A DNA stretch of 22,935 bases, from positions 24,300-47,234 of the forward strand of contig PCVQ01000061.1 of assembly GCA_002796025.1 (NCBI GenBank). The letters are read 5' to 3'. Source of the DNA: Candidatus Peregrinibacteria bacterium CG11_big_fil_rev_8_21_14_0_20_46_8. Lineage in GTDB: Bacteria > Patescibacteriota > Gracilibacteria > UBA1369 > UM-FILTER-53-11. Below are positions 7,462-14,765 of the stretch, piece by piece (within the stretch, counting starts at the first letter, position 1; every line of letters begins with the position of its first letter). Below the pieces are notes generated by a model. The model was not told the DNA's origin, searched no databases, and saw nothing but the letters and a program-made list of their open reading frames with translations. A program made the position numbers and the translations under genes.

Positions 7462-8826
7462 ATGTCACAAGTACGAAAGCTCTGGAAGCTGGGAAGAAAG
7501 GACGCGAATACCGCTTGTTTTGACGTAAATAGAGATGGAGAGCTCATCGTCAAAGAGGGGAACTATCAATATAATATCTTTGATTTGGTGCGCAAGGTAG
7601 GCTCGCCGGTAGAGGTCTTTTTGCCCTTTATTCTAGAGCAGCGCCTCGAACATCTCTTCGACACACTTAAGGAGCAGGCGCGAGAGACCGGGTATCGCGG
7701 CAAATACTACTATCACTATCCCATGAAGGTGAATCAAAATAAGGAGTTTGTTTTGACGTTGGTTGCCGAAGGTGCGCATTTAGAGGTAGCGTCATCTAAC
7801 GAATTGTGGCTGGTACAGCGTTTATGGCAAGAAGAGAATTTTTCTAGCAAAATCCGCGTACTTTGCAACGGGCCGAAAACACCTGAATATCTCAAACTTA
7901 TTCATAAACTCGCAGATAATAATTTAAGCATCGTGCCGATTGTCGAGAATTTGGATGAGCTCGATCTTTTAAAAGATTTTAAGGGAGATATCGGTGTGCG
8001 CATTAATTTAAAGACAAAGGTAAAATCGCACTGGGATAATAAGTTCGACCGTTTTGGTTTAACTTCTGAAGAGATTTTAGAAATTGGTAAGTTTAGAAAT
8101 TTAAAGATTCTGCACTATCACATCGGTTCGCAAATCGAGCGCGAGCGCGATATGATCGCACCTTTAACCGAAGCTTTTAAAACCTATGCCGCTTTAAAAA
8201 AGAAGAATCCAAGTTTAGATACGATTGATGTCGGAGGCGGACTTGCAGTTCCGTATGAGAAGAAGCGCCTCTATAAATTGGATCGCGTCGTGAATCGCCT
8301 TTTGACGACGATGGTAGAGCTTTCTGAAGAAGCAAAGATTGCTCAGCCAAATGTAATTGTAGAGTGGGGACGTTACATTACTGCGCCTGCACAGTTCACG
8401 GTGTATAAAGTCGTTGCCGAAAAGCAGATGGAAAAGGCGCCGGTGAGCAGCTGGTATATTGTTGACGGAAGTTTTATGAACGATTTGCTCGACACTTGGG
8501 CGCTGCATCAAAAGTGGCACATCGTTCCCGTAAATGGATTGGATGCCGAACATCGTAAGCGTGTATGGCTGGCAGGTTTGAGTTGCGATGCCGACGATCA
8601 GTATACGGCGAGCGAAGGATACTTACTTATGCCGCGCATGGATGATATGCGGCCCGGGGAAGATCTCTATATTGCAATTTTAGATACTGGCGCATATCAG
8701 GACGCATTTGCATCGCATCACTGTCTGCTCGGATCGCCTACTAAAATTGTATTGCAGAACGGCCTGCTTTCGGTGGCACGAAAAAAAGAGGGGCCGCAAG
8801 AAATTGGAAAGTTGTTTGGCTGGTAA
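7462..8826 (+). CDS. speA: Compact SpeA-type arginine decarboxylase
   Basis: PLP-dependent fold-III decarboxylase that should convert arginine to agmatine, feeding aguA/aguB. HYPMKVNQNKEF matches the SpeA motif YPIKVNQ with the PLP lysine at K89. Other marks: HYHIGSQIERERD (220-230, PLP-stacking His and phosphate-binding Ser), DVGGGLAVPYE (257-266), EWGR (301-304; usually ESGR), AGLSCDADD with catalytic Cys375-Asp376, and TGAYQDAFASHHCL (Tyr412). At 454 aa it is far shorter than the roughly 630-660 aa of enterobacterial SpeA; the insertion between barrel and beta domain and the C-terminal helical extension are absent. The gene faces away from aguB, which supports arginine as the substrate. 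A related substrate cannot be excluded from motifs alone. Confidence 0.9.
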   Translation: MSQVRKLWKLGRKDANTACFDVNRDGELIVKEGNYQYNIFDLVRKVGSPVEVFLPFILEQRLEHLFDTLKEQARETGYRGKYYYHYPMKVNQNKEFVLTLVAEGAHLEVASSNELWLVQRLWQEENFSSKIRVLCNGPKTPEYLKLIHKLADNNLSIVPIVENLDELDLLKDFKGDIGVRINLKTKVKSHWDNKFDRFGLTSEEILEIGKFRNLKILHYHIGSQIERERDMIAPLTEAFKTYAALKKKNPSLDTIDVGGGLAVPYEKKRLYKLDRVVNRLLTTMVELSEEAKIAQPNVIVEWGRYITAPAQFTVYKVVAEKQMEKAPVSSWYIVDGSFMNDLLDTWALHQKWHIVPVNGLDAEHRKRVWLAGLSCDADDQYTASEGYLLMPRMDDMRPGEDLYIAILDTGAYQDAFASHHCLLGSPTKIVLQNGLLSVARKKEGPQEIGKLFGW

Positions 8827-8854
8827 GCCCCACGTCCGCGCGGATTTATAGCGC

Positions 8855-9376
8855 TTATCGCTGTGCTGCCGTAATTTTTCTTGCGATCGCAATGAACGCC
8901 ACGAGAATAAAGCCGGCGACGATGAGAAGTGAAGCGCGCGGTACGCGGTTTGGATTTGTTGGTGCTTCGATATTAAGCCGGAAGTTTTGCGTAGTCTCTT
9001 CGCCGCCCTGCGTCGCAAATCGTGCAGTAATATCGTAATCGCCGTCGTGCGGGAAGACGTATGTAAAGAGCGCTTGATTATTTTGCGGAGCGAGATGCCC
9101 GGCAAATAAGACCTCTTCTTCTAGAGTAATTCGAGTCCAAATACTTGTGAGCGGTACGGGTTCGCTGGTTATGCGCTCTGTTATGCCGAGCGCCAGCGAG
9201 GTCTGCCCGCCAGCTTCGGGCGTTGCCGGATCGTAGCCAAAATCTATAATATAAGTACCATCGTCGGTTGCTATGTCTTGTCCCCCCACCAGATGAGCAG
9301 CAGCAACTTGTATGCCTAACAAGATGCCGATAGCGCTGACCGCCACGATTCCTATCGTAAATTTTCGTATGTTCAT
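8855..9376 (-). CDS. Membrane-anchored Ig-like exported protein, unknown function
   Basis: No family recognised with confidence. The 173-aa protein starts with a hydrophobic signal segment (about 8-27), then an all-beta extracellular domain (about 35-137) with the feel of an Ig/FixH- or YtkA-like fold (LFTYVFPHDGDYDITARF is typical of such a beta sandwich). A single C-terminal transmembrane helix follows (about 148-164), then a short positive tail ARKITAAQR, placing the C-terminus in the cytoplasm. It is convergent with speA across 28 nt and divergent from rlmN with only 39 nt between start codons. The ATG at 9376 is preceded by an extended -10 and no Shine-Dalgarno. The fold statement is inference from residue pattern only. 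Confidence 0.75.
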   Translation of the reverse strand: MNIRKFTIGIVAVSAIGILLGIQVAAAHLVGGQDIATDDGTYIIDFGYDPATPEAGGQTSLALGITERITSEPVPLTSIWTRITLEEEVLFAGHLAPQNNQALFTYVFPHDGDYDITARFATQGGEETTQNFRLNIEAPTNPNRVPRASLLIVAGFILVAFIAIARKITAAQR

Positions 9377-9382
9377 AGCTGG

Positions 9383-9391
9383 AGTTTATCA
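9383..9391 (-). promoter_or_regulatory. Extended -10 promoter, leaderless, for the gene at 9376
   Basis: On the minus strand TGA-TAAACT (hexamer 9383-9388, TGn at 9389-9391) ends 6 nt before the ATG, placing the start of transcription at the start codon. No clear -35 was found, which is tolerable for an extended -10. Confidence 0.4.
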
Positions 9392-9401
9392 CAGATCGTG
9401 G

Positions 9402-9407
9402 TAGAAT
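9402..9407 (+). promoter_or_regulatory. -10 element of rlmN, leaderless
   Basis: TAGAAT ends 8 nt before the ATG at 9416, with no Shine-Dalgarno and no convincing -35. It lies 13 bp from the opposing -10 of the divergent gene, so the two polymerase sites overlap and probably compete. Confidence 0.35.
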
Positions 9408-9415
9408 CGCGATCT

Positions 9416-10474
9416 ATGCAGAGTATGCAGGAAATTCAGGAGTATCTGAGGGCGCATAAGCTCCCCGAGTTTCGCGCCAAACAGATTTTGCAGGCGGTCT
9501 ACAAAGAGGGGAAGGGGAGTTACGATGAAATTGCTGTGCTGCCGAAGAATTTGCGCGAACAGTTCGCGCGCGATTTGCCGATTCTCTGTTTCGAAAAGAC
9601 AAACGAGGTGCGCAGCAAGAGCGGAGATACCGTAAAGACCCTCTTTAAACTTCACGATGGATTACTTGTCGAAGGCGTCTTGATGCGATTTAAGAATGGC
9701 CGTAATTCGGTGTGTATTTCCAGTCAAGTCGGTTGCGGTTTAAAATGCACATTTTGTGCTACCGGTACCATGGGATTTACGCGCAATTTAACTGTAGAAG
9801 AAATTGCCGATCAGGTGTTGTATTTTGATCAGATGTTAAAGAGCGAGCAGGGCGCGCGCGTTACGCATGTTATCTTTATGGGAATGGGGGAGCCGTTTTT
9901 GAATTATGATAATGTGATTGGCGCAATTCGTACGCTCAATGATCCGGACTGCCTGAATTTGGCTGCGCGCCATATTACGGTCTCTACTTCCGGTATTGTG
10001 CCGAGTATTAATAAGCTTGCCGATTTTCCTCTGCAGGTAAATTTGGCGGTGAGTATCCATGCTCCGAATCAAGAGTTGCGCGAGAGCATGATGCCAATTG
10101 CAAAAGCATATAAGCTCGACCAGCTGATTGCGGCGTTGAAAGCATACGGCGACAAAACGAAGCGCCGAATTTCTTACGAGTATGTGATGCTCTATGATAA
10201 AAATGATTCGCCGGAACTTGCACGCCAACTCGCAGAGCTTATTCGCGGCCAGCGTGCGCACGTGAATCTTATTCCGTATAACGAAACATATTTAGGATTT
10301 AAGAATGCCGGTAAATCGCGCATCGACCATTTTCGTGAGATTTTAGAGTCCTATAAAATTCCAACTACTGTTCGTGTTTCACTTGGCCAAGACATAAGCG
10401 CAGCCTGCGGCCAGCTTGCGGTAGAAGAAAGAAAGCCGCCACGTCCGCCAAGCGTGGTGCCGATTGTGCAGTAA
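9416..10474 (+). CDS. rlmN: Dual-specificity 23S rRNA/tRNA adenine-C2 methyltransferase RlmN
   Basis: Radical SAM enzyme that methylates C2 of A2503 in 23S rRNA and A37 of some tRNAs, helping decoding accuracy. It has the 4Fe-4S motif CGLKCTFC followed by ATGTMGFTRNL, the GMGEPFLNYDNV motif, the STSGIVP block, VNLAVSIHA, and YVMLYDKND / HVNLIPYNE near the end. The C-terminal ISAACGQL provides the conserved methyl-carrying Cys. At 352 aa it has the usual length. I choose ATG 9416 because a -10 ends 8 nt before it; GTG 9398 would overlap that promoter, and ATG 9425 is also possible. The stop abuts the stop of the convergent HD-domain gene with no gap. Confidence 0.95.
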   Translation: MQSMQEIQEYLRAHKLPEFRAKQILQAVYKEGKGSYDEIAVLPKNLREQFARDLPILCFEKTNEVRSKSGDTVKTLFKLHDGLLVEGVLMRFKNGRNSVCISSQVGCGLKCTFCATGTMGFTRNLTVEEIADQVLYFDQMLKSEQGARVTHVIFMGMGEPFLNYDNVIGAIRTLNDPDCLNLAARHITVSTSGIVPSINKLADFPLQVNLAVSIHAPNQELRESMMPIAKAYKLDQLIAALKAYGDKTKRRISYEYVMLYDKNDSPELARQLAELIRGQRAHVNLIPYNETYLGFKNAGKSRIDHFREILESYKIPTTVRVSLGQDISAACGQLAVEERKPPRPPSVVPIVQ

Positions 10475-10490
10475 TTATGCGGCTTTCTTT
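10428..10490. terminator. Nested inverted repeat across two convergent gene ends
   Basis: AAAGAAAGCCGC (10428-10439) and GCGGCTTTCTTT (10479-10490) are perfect 12-bp inverted copies 39 nt apart. A smaller CCACG/CGTGG hairpin (10439-10443, 10453-10457) lies inside. The structure covers the last codons of rlmN and of the HD gene, which share a border at 10474/10475. There is no T-tract, so termination is only one reading; mutual 3' end protection or a chance effect of Lys/Ala codons are others. Confidence 0.35.
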
Positions 10491-12223
10491 GCGCGCGCAT
10501 CTATTTTCTGAAAGCGTTCGGGTAATTCTTTGCGCTGCAGCTCTGGACGATGTCCCCAGCTCTTAAGTAAAGCTAAGTGAGTTTCTGCTTCACTGTGTAT
10601 CCATTTATAACGCTGCACGATTTTACGACCTTCGTCAGGTGATTTTGCTTTCTGAAGTTCATCAATTTCATATTCAGGAAGATCGTTTAATAACGCTTCG
10701 TATTCTTTCATGGTCTCTTCATAGAGTCGCGGCAAGGCATTGTAAAGTGGGAAGCGTTGATGGTCGTGCTCAAAGAGCAACCATGGTAAGAGACGCAGAG
10801 TTGTTGGAAAGAGTTTTTTGCAGCGCCGTACCAGCCCTAAATTTCTTTGCGTAGCAATATTGTGAGAGGTATCAGCCATCTTCACGAGCATAGTCATATA
10901 GTAAATAGGGTGTTCTCGTTTTTGTTCTAAGAAGCTTGCACTATATATAATTAGGCGGTCGATTTTTTTGAAGAAATCCTTGTTGCTCCCCAGATTTTCA
11001 GCGATCTCTTCTTGTGGTGGTATTGGAAATCGTTTCATTGTTTTATTCGGTTCACGCGACTTATCAGTACCTGCAGCAGCTGAATCTGCTGTAGGTTGCA
11101 AGATGCTCATCGTGCGCTCTGCACCAAAGATATTTTGCTGTATGGCAGATTGGAATTGTCGCTCACTCATCGGTTCATTCTTAGAGAGAGCTGCCAATGC
11201 TTTTGTAAGATTGGTGAGTTGACGTCCCTTTAAGAGTTCGTAGCGTTTTCGGAATTTTTCGCTTGGAATATCAAAACCACTGATAATGAGTTGATTGATA
11301 CTTGTGTCAGGGCGGTTAGCTCGCGGTTTAACAAAGTTATGAATAACATATTCAGAACTTAATTCAGTATCTTCTGCCAGATCGTGCAGTGCGGCAAGCA
11401 TTTCGAGTTCTACCGGCATAGAAAGGTGTTTAGGTATGTCATCATTAGCTACAAGAAAGGGGACAACATCGTAGTACAATGAGCCTGCAGCTTCTGCGGG
11501 GTGGAAAATATAGGGAACACCTTCTGCATCGCGAACCCGTTTTTGTTTTTGTTCATGATGAGCTCCCTTTGCATATGATATGCCTTGTCGCAGGCTATCG
11601 AGTGCATATAACATACGTAAGCGAGTGAGTATTTCTCCACGCAGCGGATGGTCAAGCGGGAGGATTGGCGGGCGTGCCTTTGCCGCCGCAATTTCTTCGC
11701 GAGTTGCCTTCTGCATTTTGAGCTCTGCACTATCTCTGGGTTTCTCGAGCAACAATTCATAATACAGGCGCAATGCGGCAAAGTAGTCCTTGTCTTTTTT
11801 ATATAGAGATTCCCGCGAATCGGCTTCTGTAATCTTCCATCGTTCAAAATCAGTGAGCGGTTTTTCCCACCAATTAGTAGGAGGTCGTTCTTCTCTTCGA
11901 AGAAATTGTTGTACGCGTTCTGCGAGGTTTTTTTGAATTTTTGCGGGATCACTAATGACCGCTGCAGTTGCTCTTTGGAATTTACTTTGTACATCGATGG
12001 CTGTTTGTTCTAGTGCATCTTTGGCAGATAAATCTGTTGTTTTGGGTGCTCTGCTCCAATCGTCCAACAGTTTACGAATTGCATTCTGCCACTGTGCCTG
12101 TATTTGCAGTACTTTGTTCCAAAGTCCTGCAAGTCTCTCTCGATGTACATCAGGAATGGACCCACTAAGATTTTCAAATCTAAGTTCCTCAGGAATTTCC
12201 ATAAATTCCCGCTCGCTTTCCAT
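10475..12223 (-). CDS. Large protein with RelA/SpoT-type HD hydrolase domain
   Basis: From the ATG at 12223 this is 582 aa. The centre carries the pattern of the (p)ppGpp-hydrolase HD domain: FHPAEAAGSLYYD (H241), AALHDLAEDT (H280, D281, E284, D285), then LTNLTKALAAL, and LVKMADTSHNIATQ (D451, H454, N455), which parallels LADRLHNMRT of RelA/SpoT. All metal and catalytic positions are kept. I see no (p)ppGpp synthetase domain and no TGS or ACT domain. About 230 N-terminal residues are charged and helical (Gln/Glu/Arg-rich) and match nothing I know. The role could be alarmone hydrolysis or another nucleotide phosphohydrolase. The open frame continues upstream; ATGs at 12292 and 12370 are alternatives, while a start at 12517 or beyond would run into the divergent gene and is less likely. 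Confidence 0.75.
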   Translation of the reverse strand: MESEREFMEIPEELRFENLSGSIPDVHRERLAGLWNKVLQIQAQWQNAIRKLLDDWSRAPKTTDLSAKDALEQTAIDVQSKFQRATAAVISDPAKIQKNLAERVQQFLRREERPPTNWWEKPLTDFERWKITEADSRESLYKKDKDYFAALRLYYELLLEKPRDSAELKMQKATREEIAAAKARPPILPLDHPLRGEILTRLRMLYALDSLRQGISYAKGAHHEQKQKRVRDAEGVPYIFHPAEAAGSLYYDVVPFLVANDDIPKHLSMPVELEMLAALHDLAEDTELSSEYVIHNFVKPRANRPDTSINQLIISGFDIPSEKFRKRYELLKGRQLTNLTKALAALSKNEPMSERQFQSAIQQNIFGAERTMSILQPTADSAAAGTDKSREPNKTMKRFPIPPQEEIAENLGSNKDFFKKIDRLIIYSASFLEQKREHPIYYMTMLVKMADTSHNIATQRNLGLVRRCKKLFPTTLRLLPWLLFEHDHQRFPLYNALPRLYEETMKEYEALLNDLPEYEIDELQKAKSPDEGRKIVQRYKWIHSEAETHLALLKSWGHRPELQRKELPERFQKIDARAKKAA

Positions 12224-12503
12224 AAAAAAAGCACGCTCAAATGTAAAACACTCGTCGGGGTTATTTGTTAATGGCCAGCACCTGTGGAGCATTGCCGCAT
12301 ATCCAATCTTGAGCGTTGAATCCTCGGGGTGCTGTCTATGATCTGATGTTTTGAGGGCGTCGGGACTCATGAGTTTAGGACGATGCAAAGATGCGACTAT
12401 ACGACCATAGCCGTAATTCGTCAAATTATCGTGGCAAAAGCGCTTGCTAATAGGCAAAAAGCTGTTTTTATAACTAAGCAATAAGAAGGCGCCTCTGGAG
12501 GTG

Positions 12504-12509
12504 TATACT
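12504..12509 (+). promoter_or_regulatory. -10 element, leaderless, for the gene at 12518
   Basis: TATACT ends 8 nt before ATG 12518. GGAGG at 12497-12501 is 16 nt from the ATG, too far for a Shine-Dalgarno, and lies upstream of the -10, so it would not be in the transcript. No good -35 was seen. Confidence 0.4.
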
Positions 12510-12517
12510 ATACGCAT

Positions 12518-13648
12518 ATGAAACAAACTAACGACCGTGTCGACCGCTATCTTCGTACTGTTCATAAGCTTGGAACACCTTGCTATATTTATGATGGTGA
12601 TATTATTAAACGCCAATATTCTCGCCTCAAAGAGGCGCTGCCGCGCTGTGAAATTCTCTACTCATTACGTGCAAATCCGCACCCCGATGTTGTCTATTTG
12701 TTGCGGAATGTTGGTGCCGGTGCCGATGTTTTTTCGGAAGGGGAGTTGGAGCGTGCTCTGCGTGCCGGAATTTTGGCGCACAACATAAGTTTTGCGGGAC
12801 CGGGGAAGACCGAAGACGAACTGCGCATGGCCATTGGTACCGAGGTCGCCGCTATTGCCGTTGAGTCGATACAAGAGTTAGAGCTGTTGAATGCATTGGC
12901 AAGACAGATGGGAACCCAGGCACATATTACATTGCGTATTGGCACGGGGAAGTTTGGTATAGATGAAGAGCAGTTGCCGGAATTTTTGTCACAGTATCAA
13001 AAATGCACCAATGTCATTTTCGATGGATTGCACTTTTCGACACATGCAGTTCCGCTTGATGCGCAAGATTTGCTCGCAAAATTTAATCATAATTTAGAAT
13101 TTGCCCAGCGTATACAAAGAGAGGCCGGTCGTCCTTTTAAAATCATTAATCTTGGCGGAGGATTTTGTATCCCAATGTTTCCGGGTGAAAAGGCACTCGA
13201 CCTGACTGTATTCAAAGATTTTGCACCCCACAAAATGTTTCCTCAAACGCGCTTTTTTATAGAAGCAGGCAGATACCTTACCGGTCCGGCCGGTGTGTAT
13301 ATTGCAAAAGTACTCTACACAAAAAAATCTCGCGATACTGAATATATTATTATTGATGGCGGTATGCATCAAAATGCATTTGCATGTGGTTTGTATGCAA
13401 AGACTGCACCACGAAATTTTGATATTCGTATTTTAAATAAAATCAATGCAAAGCCCGAACGGACATACAGCATTGCAGGTCCCCTGTGTACCTCGTTCGA
13501 TACCCTTGCACGCGATATTCAATTGCCGGAAGTTGTGCCCGGCGATTTGATTTGCGTTTTAAATTCCGGGGCGTATGGATTCTCTATGAGTCCGTTAGAT
13601 TTTGGCAGCCGTCAACGTCCGCGCGAAATACTTTTGTCAAAGAGTTGA
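12518..13648 (+). CDS. Fold-III PLP decarboxylase homologue with Arg in place of the PLP lysine
   Basis: A 376-aa relative of ornithine/diaminopimelate/carboxynorspermidine decarboxylases. The N-terminus (GTPCYIYDGDIIKRQYSRLK) and GAGADVFSEGELERALRAGI are typical. The position of the Schiff-base lysine (YAVKANP in LysA) reads YSLRANP here: codon CGT at 12668-12670 gives Arg51. The HIGSQ motif is also altered (LHFSTHA). Other elements are kept: NLGGGFCIPMFPG (phosphate loop), EAGRYLTGPAG, GPLCTSFD (catalytic Cys) and NSGAYGFSMS (Tyr). Without the lysine a normal internal aldimine cannot form, so it may be a pseudoenzyme, a regulator, or use PLP differently. It might partner SpeA or another decarboxylase. 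The frame is open and well conserved, so it is not simply decayed. Stop TGA overlaps the promoter of the next gene. Confidence 0.85.
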   Translation: MKQTNDRVDRYLRTVHKLGTPCYIYDGDIIKRQYSRLKEALPRCEILYSLRANPHPDVVYLLRNVGAGADVFSEGELERALRAGILAHNISFAGPGKTEDELRMAIGTEVAAIAVESIQELELLNALARQMGTQAHITLRIGTGKFGIDEEQLPEFLSQYQKCTNVIFDGLHFSTHAVPLDAQDLLAKFNHNLEFAQRIQREAGRPFKIINLGGGFCIPMFPGEKALDLTVFKDFAPHKMFPQTRFFIEAGRYLTGPAGVYIAKVLYTKKSRDTEYIIIDGGMHQNAFACGLYAKTAPRNFDIRILNKINAKPERTYSIAGPLCTSFDTLARDIQLPEVVPGDLICVLNSGAYGFSMSPLDFGSRQRPREILLSKS

Positions 13649-13673
13649 GTTGTTGGAGATGTCCGACTATAAT
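13645..13673 (+). promoter_or_regulatory. Strong sigma-70 promoter for the small membrane protein
   Basis: TTGAGT (13645-13650), 17-nt spacer, TATAAT (13668-13673). The -35 includes the TGA stop of the preceding gene. Transcription would start near 13680, about 37 nt before ATG 13717, so the ATG at 13672, which lies inside the -10, is unlikely to be the start. Confidence 0.65.
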
Positions 13674-13716
13674 GACGGATGATAAAAATCCTTCATATTT
13701 TTTAACCCCAGCTTTT

Positions 13717-13905
13717 ATGATGAAGGGAGCTACAAAATGTCGGTCAGTTATTCTTATTGTTTTAGGAATTCTATTTTTGCTCGGCACGCTCGGCTACTGG
13801 CCAGCTTTTACGTTTACAAGATTCTGGCCGCTTTTCCTTATTCTTTGGGGATTGCACGATCTCTTCTGCAAGTGCGGAGGTGATATGTGCGGATGCAAAA
13901 AATAA
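13717..13905 (+). CDS. Small two-helix membrane protein with Cys-rich tail
   Basis: A 62-aa protein with two hydrophobic segments (about 10-24 and 33-46) separated by a short loop with YWPAFTFTRFWP. The pattern 'VLGILFLLGTLGYW...FWPLFLILWGL' resembles the LiaI/LiaF-type (DUF5668-like) transmembrane unit. The C-terminus FCKCGGDMCGCKK has four Cys in a CxC...CxC pattern, which suggests metal or redox binding. The second ATG at 13720 is an alternative start. It has its own consensus promoter and a strong terminator, so it is a single-gene unit. Function unknown. Confidence 0.7.
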   Translation: MMKGATKCRSVILIVLGILFLLGTLGYWPAFTFTRFWPLFLILWGLHDLFCKCGGDMCGCKK

Positions 13906-13942
13906 GCGGAGGCAGATAAGCTAAACTGAGAGACTGAATTTT

Positions 13943-13973
13943 AAAGAGCCCCAAGCGGGGCTCTTTTGTTTTT
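13943..13973 (+). terminator. Intrinsic terminator after the small membrane protein gene
   Basis: AAAGAGCCCC (13943-13952), loop AAGC, GGGGCTCTTT (13957-13966), then TTGTTTTT. A perfect 10-bp G/C-rich stem with T-tract. It may also stop the convergent DM13 gene ending at 14008, though the minus-strand T-run is weak. Confidence 0.9.
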
Positions 13974-14007
13974 CTCGTATGTGCAGAAACAATTTGTGCT
14001 CTTACAT

Positions 14008-14688
14008 TTAATTCAGAATGGCAAAGCTGAAGAGTACGCGGAACGGTTCGCACCAAATGAGCACGTGATTGTACTTATCGGTATCGGTGCCGGCAGGGAG
14101 TGTGTAATTTACATTGCCCTTTGTCGCCTTGAGTTTGCCGAGATCGATATAGTCGCCCGCACTTTTGCTGGCCGAAAGGTACACTTTAAGCAGCGGACCG
14201 TTTGCGGTATTGAAATTTTCGAAGCGAAGAATTTTGGAATCGCCGTCTTGAATGAGAATTGCCTTGCCCTCAACATCGTAGACGCTGCGTTGAAAGTTTG
14301 CCGATGCAATTACTTGCGGACCTGCCGGTTCTGGAGTTGGCGCAGGAGTTTCGGTTTTTGGTGCGGACTCGCTTTCTGTTGTTTTTGCCGGCATGGGCGA
14401 CGGCTCATTTTTTACAACTGCTTCGCCCTCTGCATGCTGCTTAAGCATATCCATAAAGCCGGCTTTTGTTTCTTCATCCATTGTTTCCATTACTTTTTCC
14501 AGCGCTTGCTCATCCGGCCGCATAACCTTTTCTTTATCACCGGGCTCTTCGGCTGCGTTTGTTTCTTCTACTCCTGGCGTGTCCAGAGGTGATGCTTCAT
14601 TCAAGACAACTTCATTATTTTGGAAAATAAAATAGTAGGCTGCGTAAATAACACCAACAATAATAATAATGCGAAGAAGTCTTTTCAT
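14008..14688 (-). CDS. Membrane-anchored DM13-domain protein
   Basis: 226 aa. An N-terminal hydrophobic segment (about 4-22, MKRLLRIIIIVGVIYAAYYF) acts as an uncleaved anchor. A long low-complexity linker rich in Glu, Pro, Ala and Thr (about 30-122) includes a helical stretch (PDEQALEKVMETMDEETKAG). The C-terminal 125-226 is a DM13 domain: FNTANGPLLKVYLS, YIDLGKLKATKGNVNYTLP, DKYNHVLIWCEPFRVLFSFA. The Cys in IWC is the conserved Cys thought to bind a cofactor or take part in redox chemistry. The family is linked to electron transfer at the cell surface by inference only. Ends 41 nt from the strong terminator. No Shine-Dalgarno is evident. Confidence 0.88.
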   Translation of the reverse strand: MKRLLRIIIIVGVIYAAYYFIFQNNEVVLNEASPLDTPGVEETNAAEEPGDKEKVMRPDEQALEKVMETMDEETKAGFMDMLKQHAEGEAVVKNEPSPMPAKTTESESAPKTETPAPTPEPAGPQVIASANFQRSVYDVEGKAILIQDGDSKILRFENFNTANGPLLKVYLSASKSAGDYIDLGKLKATKGNVNYTLPAGTDTDKYNHVLIWCEPFRVLFSFAILN

Positions 14689-14765
14689 AGAAATATGAGG
14701 TTAATAAGTTAGATACAGCCTAATGTCTCGCTTGCTATTTTGCAAATCGACCAGATTGACCGATA

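Noticed and set aside
8826..8855. Possible terminator TCCGCGCGGA after speA
   Set aside because: The palindrome leaves a loop of two bases and there is no T-tract.
12010..12616. Extension of the HD-domain frame up to 12616
   Set aside because: It would run over the divergent 12518 gene and its promoter, and the extra residues look like random reading of non-coding DNA.
13486..13716. Longer version of the small membrane protein starting at 13486 or 13672
   Set aside because: 13486 lies inside the decarboxylase-fold gene in another frame, and 13672 lies inside the TATAAT box.
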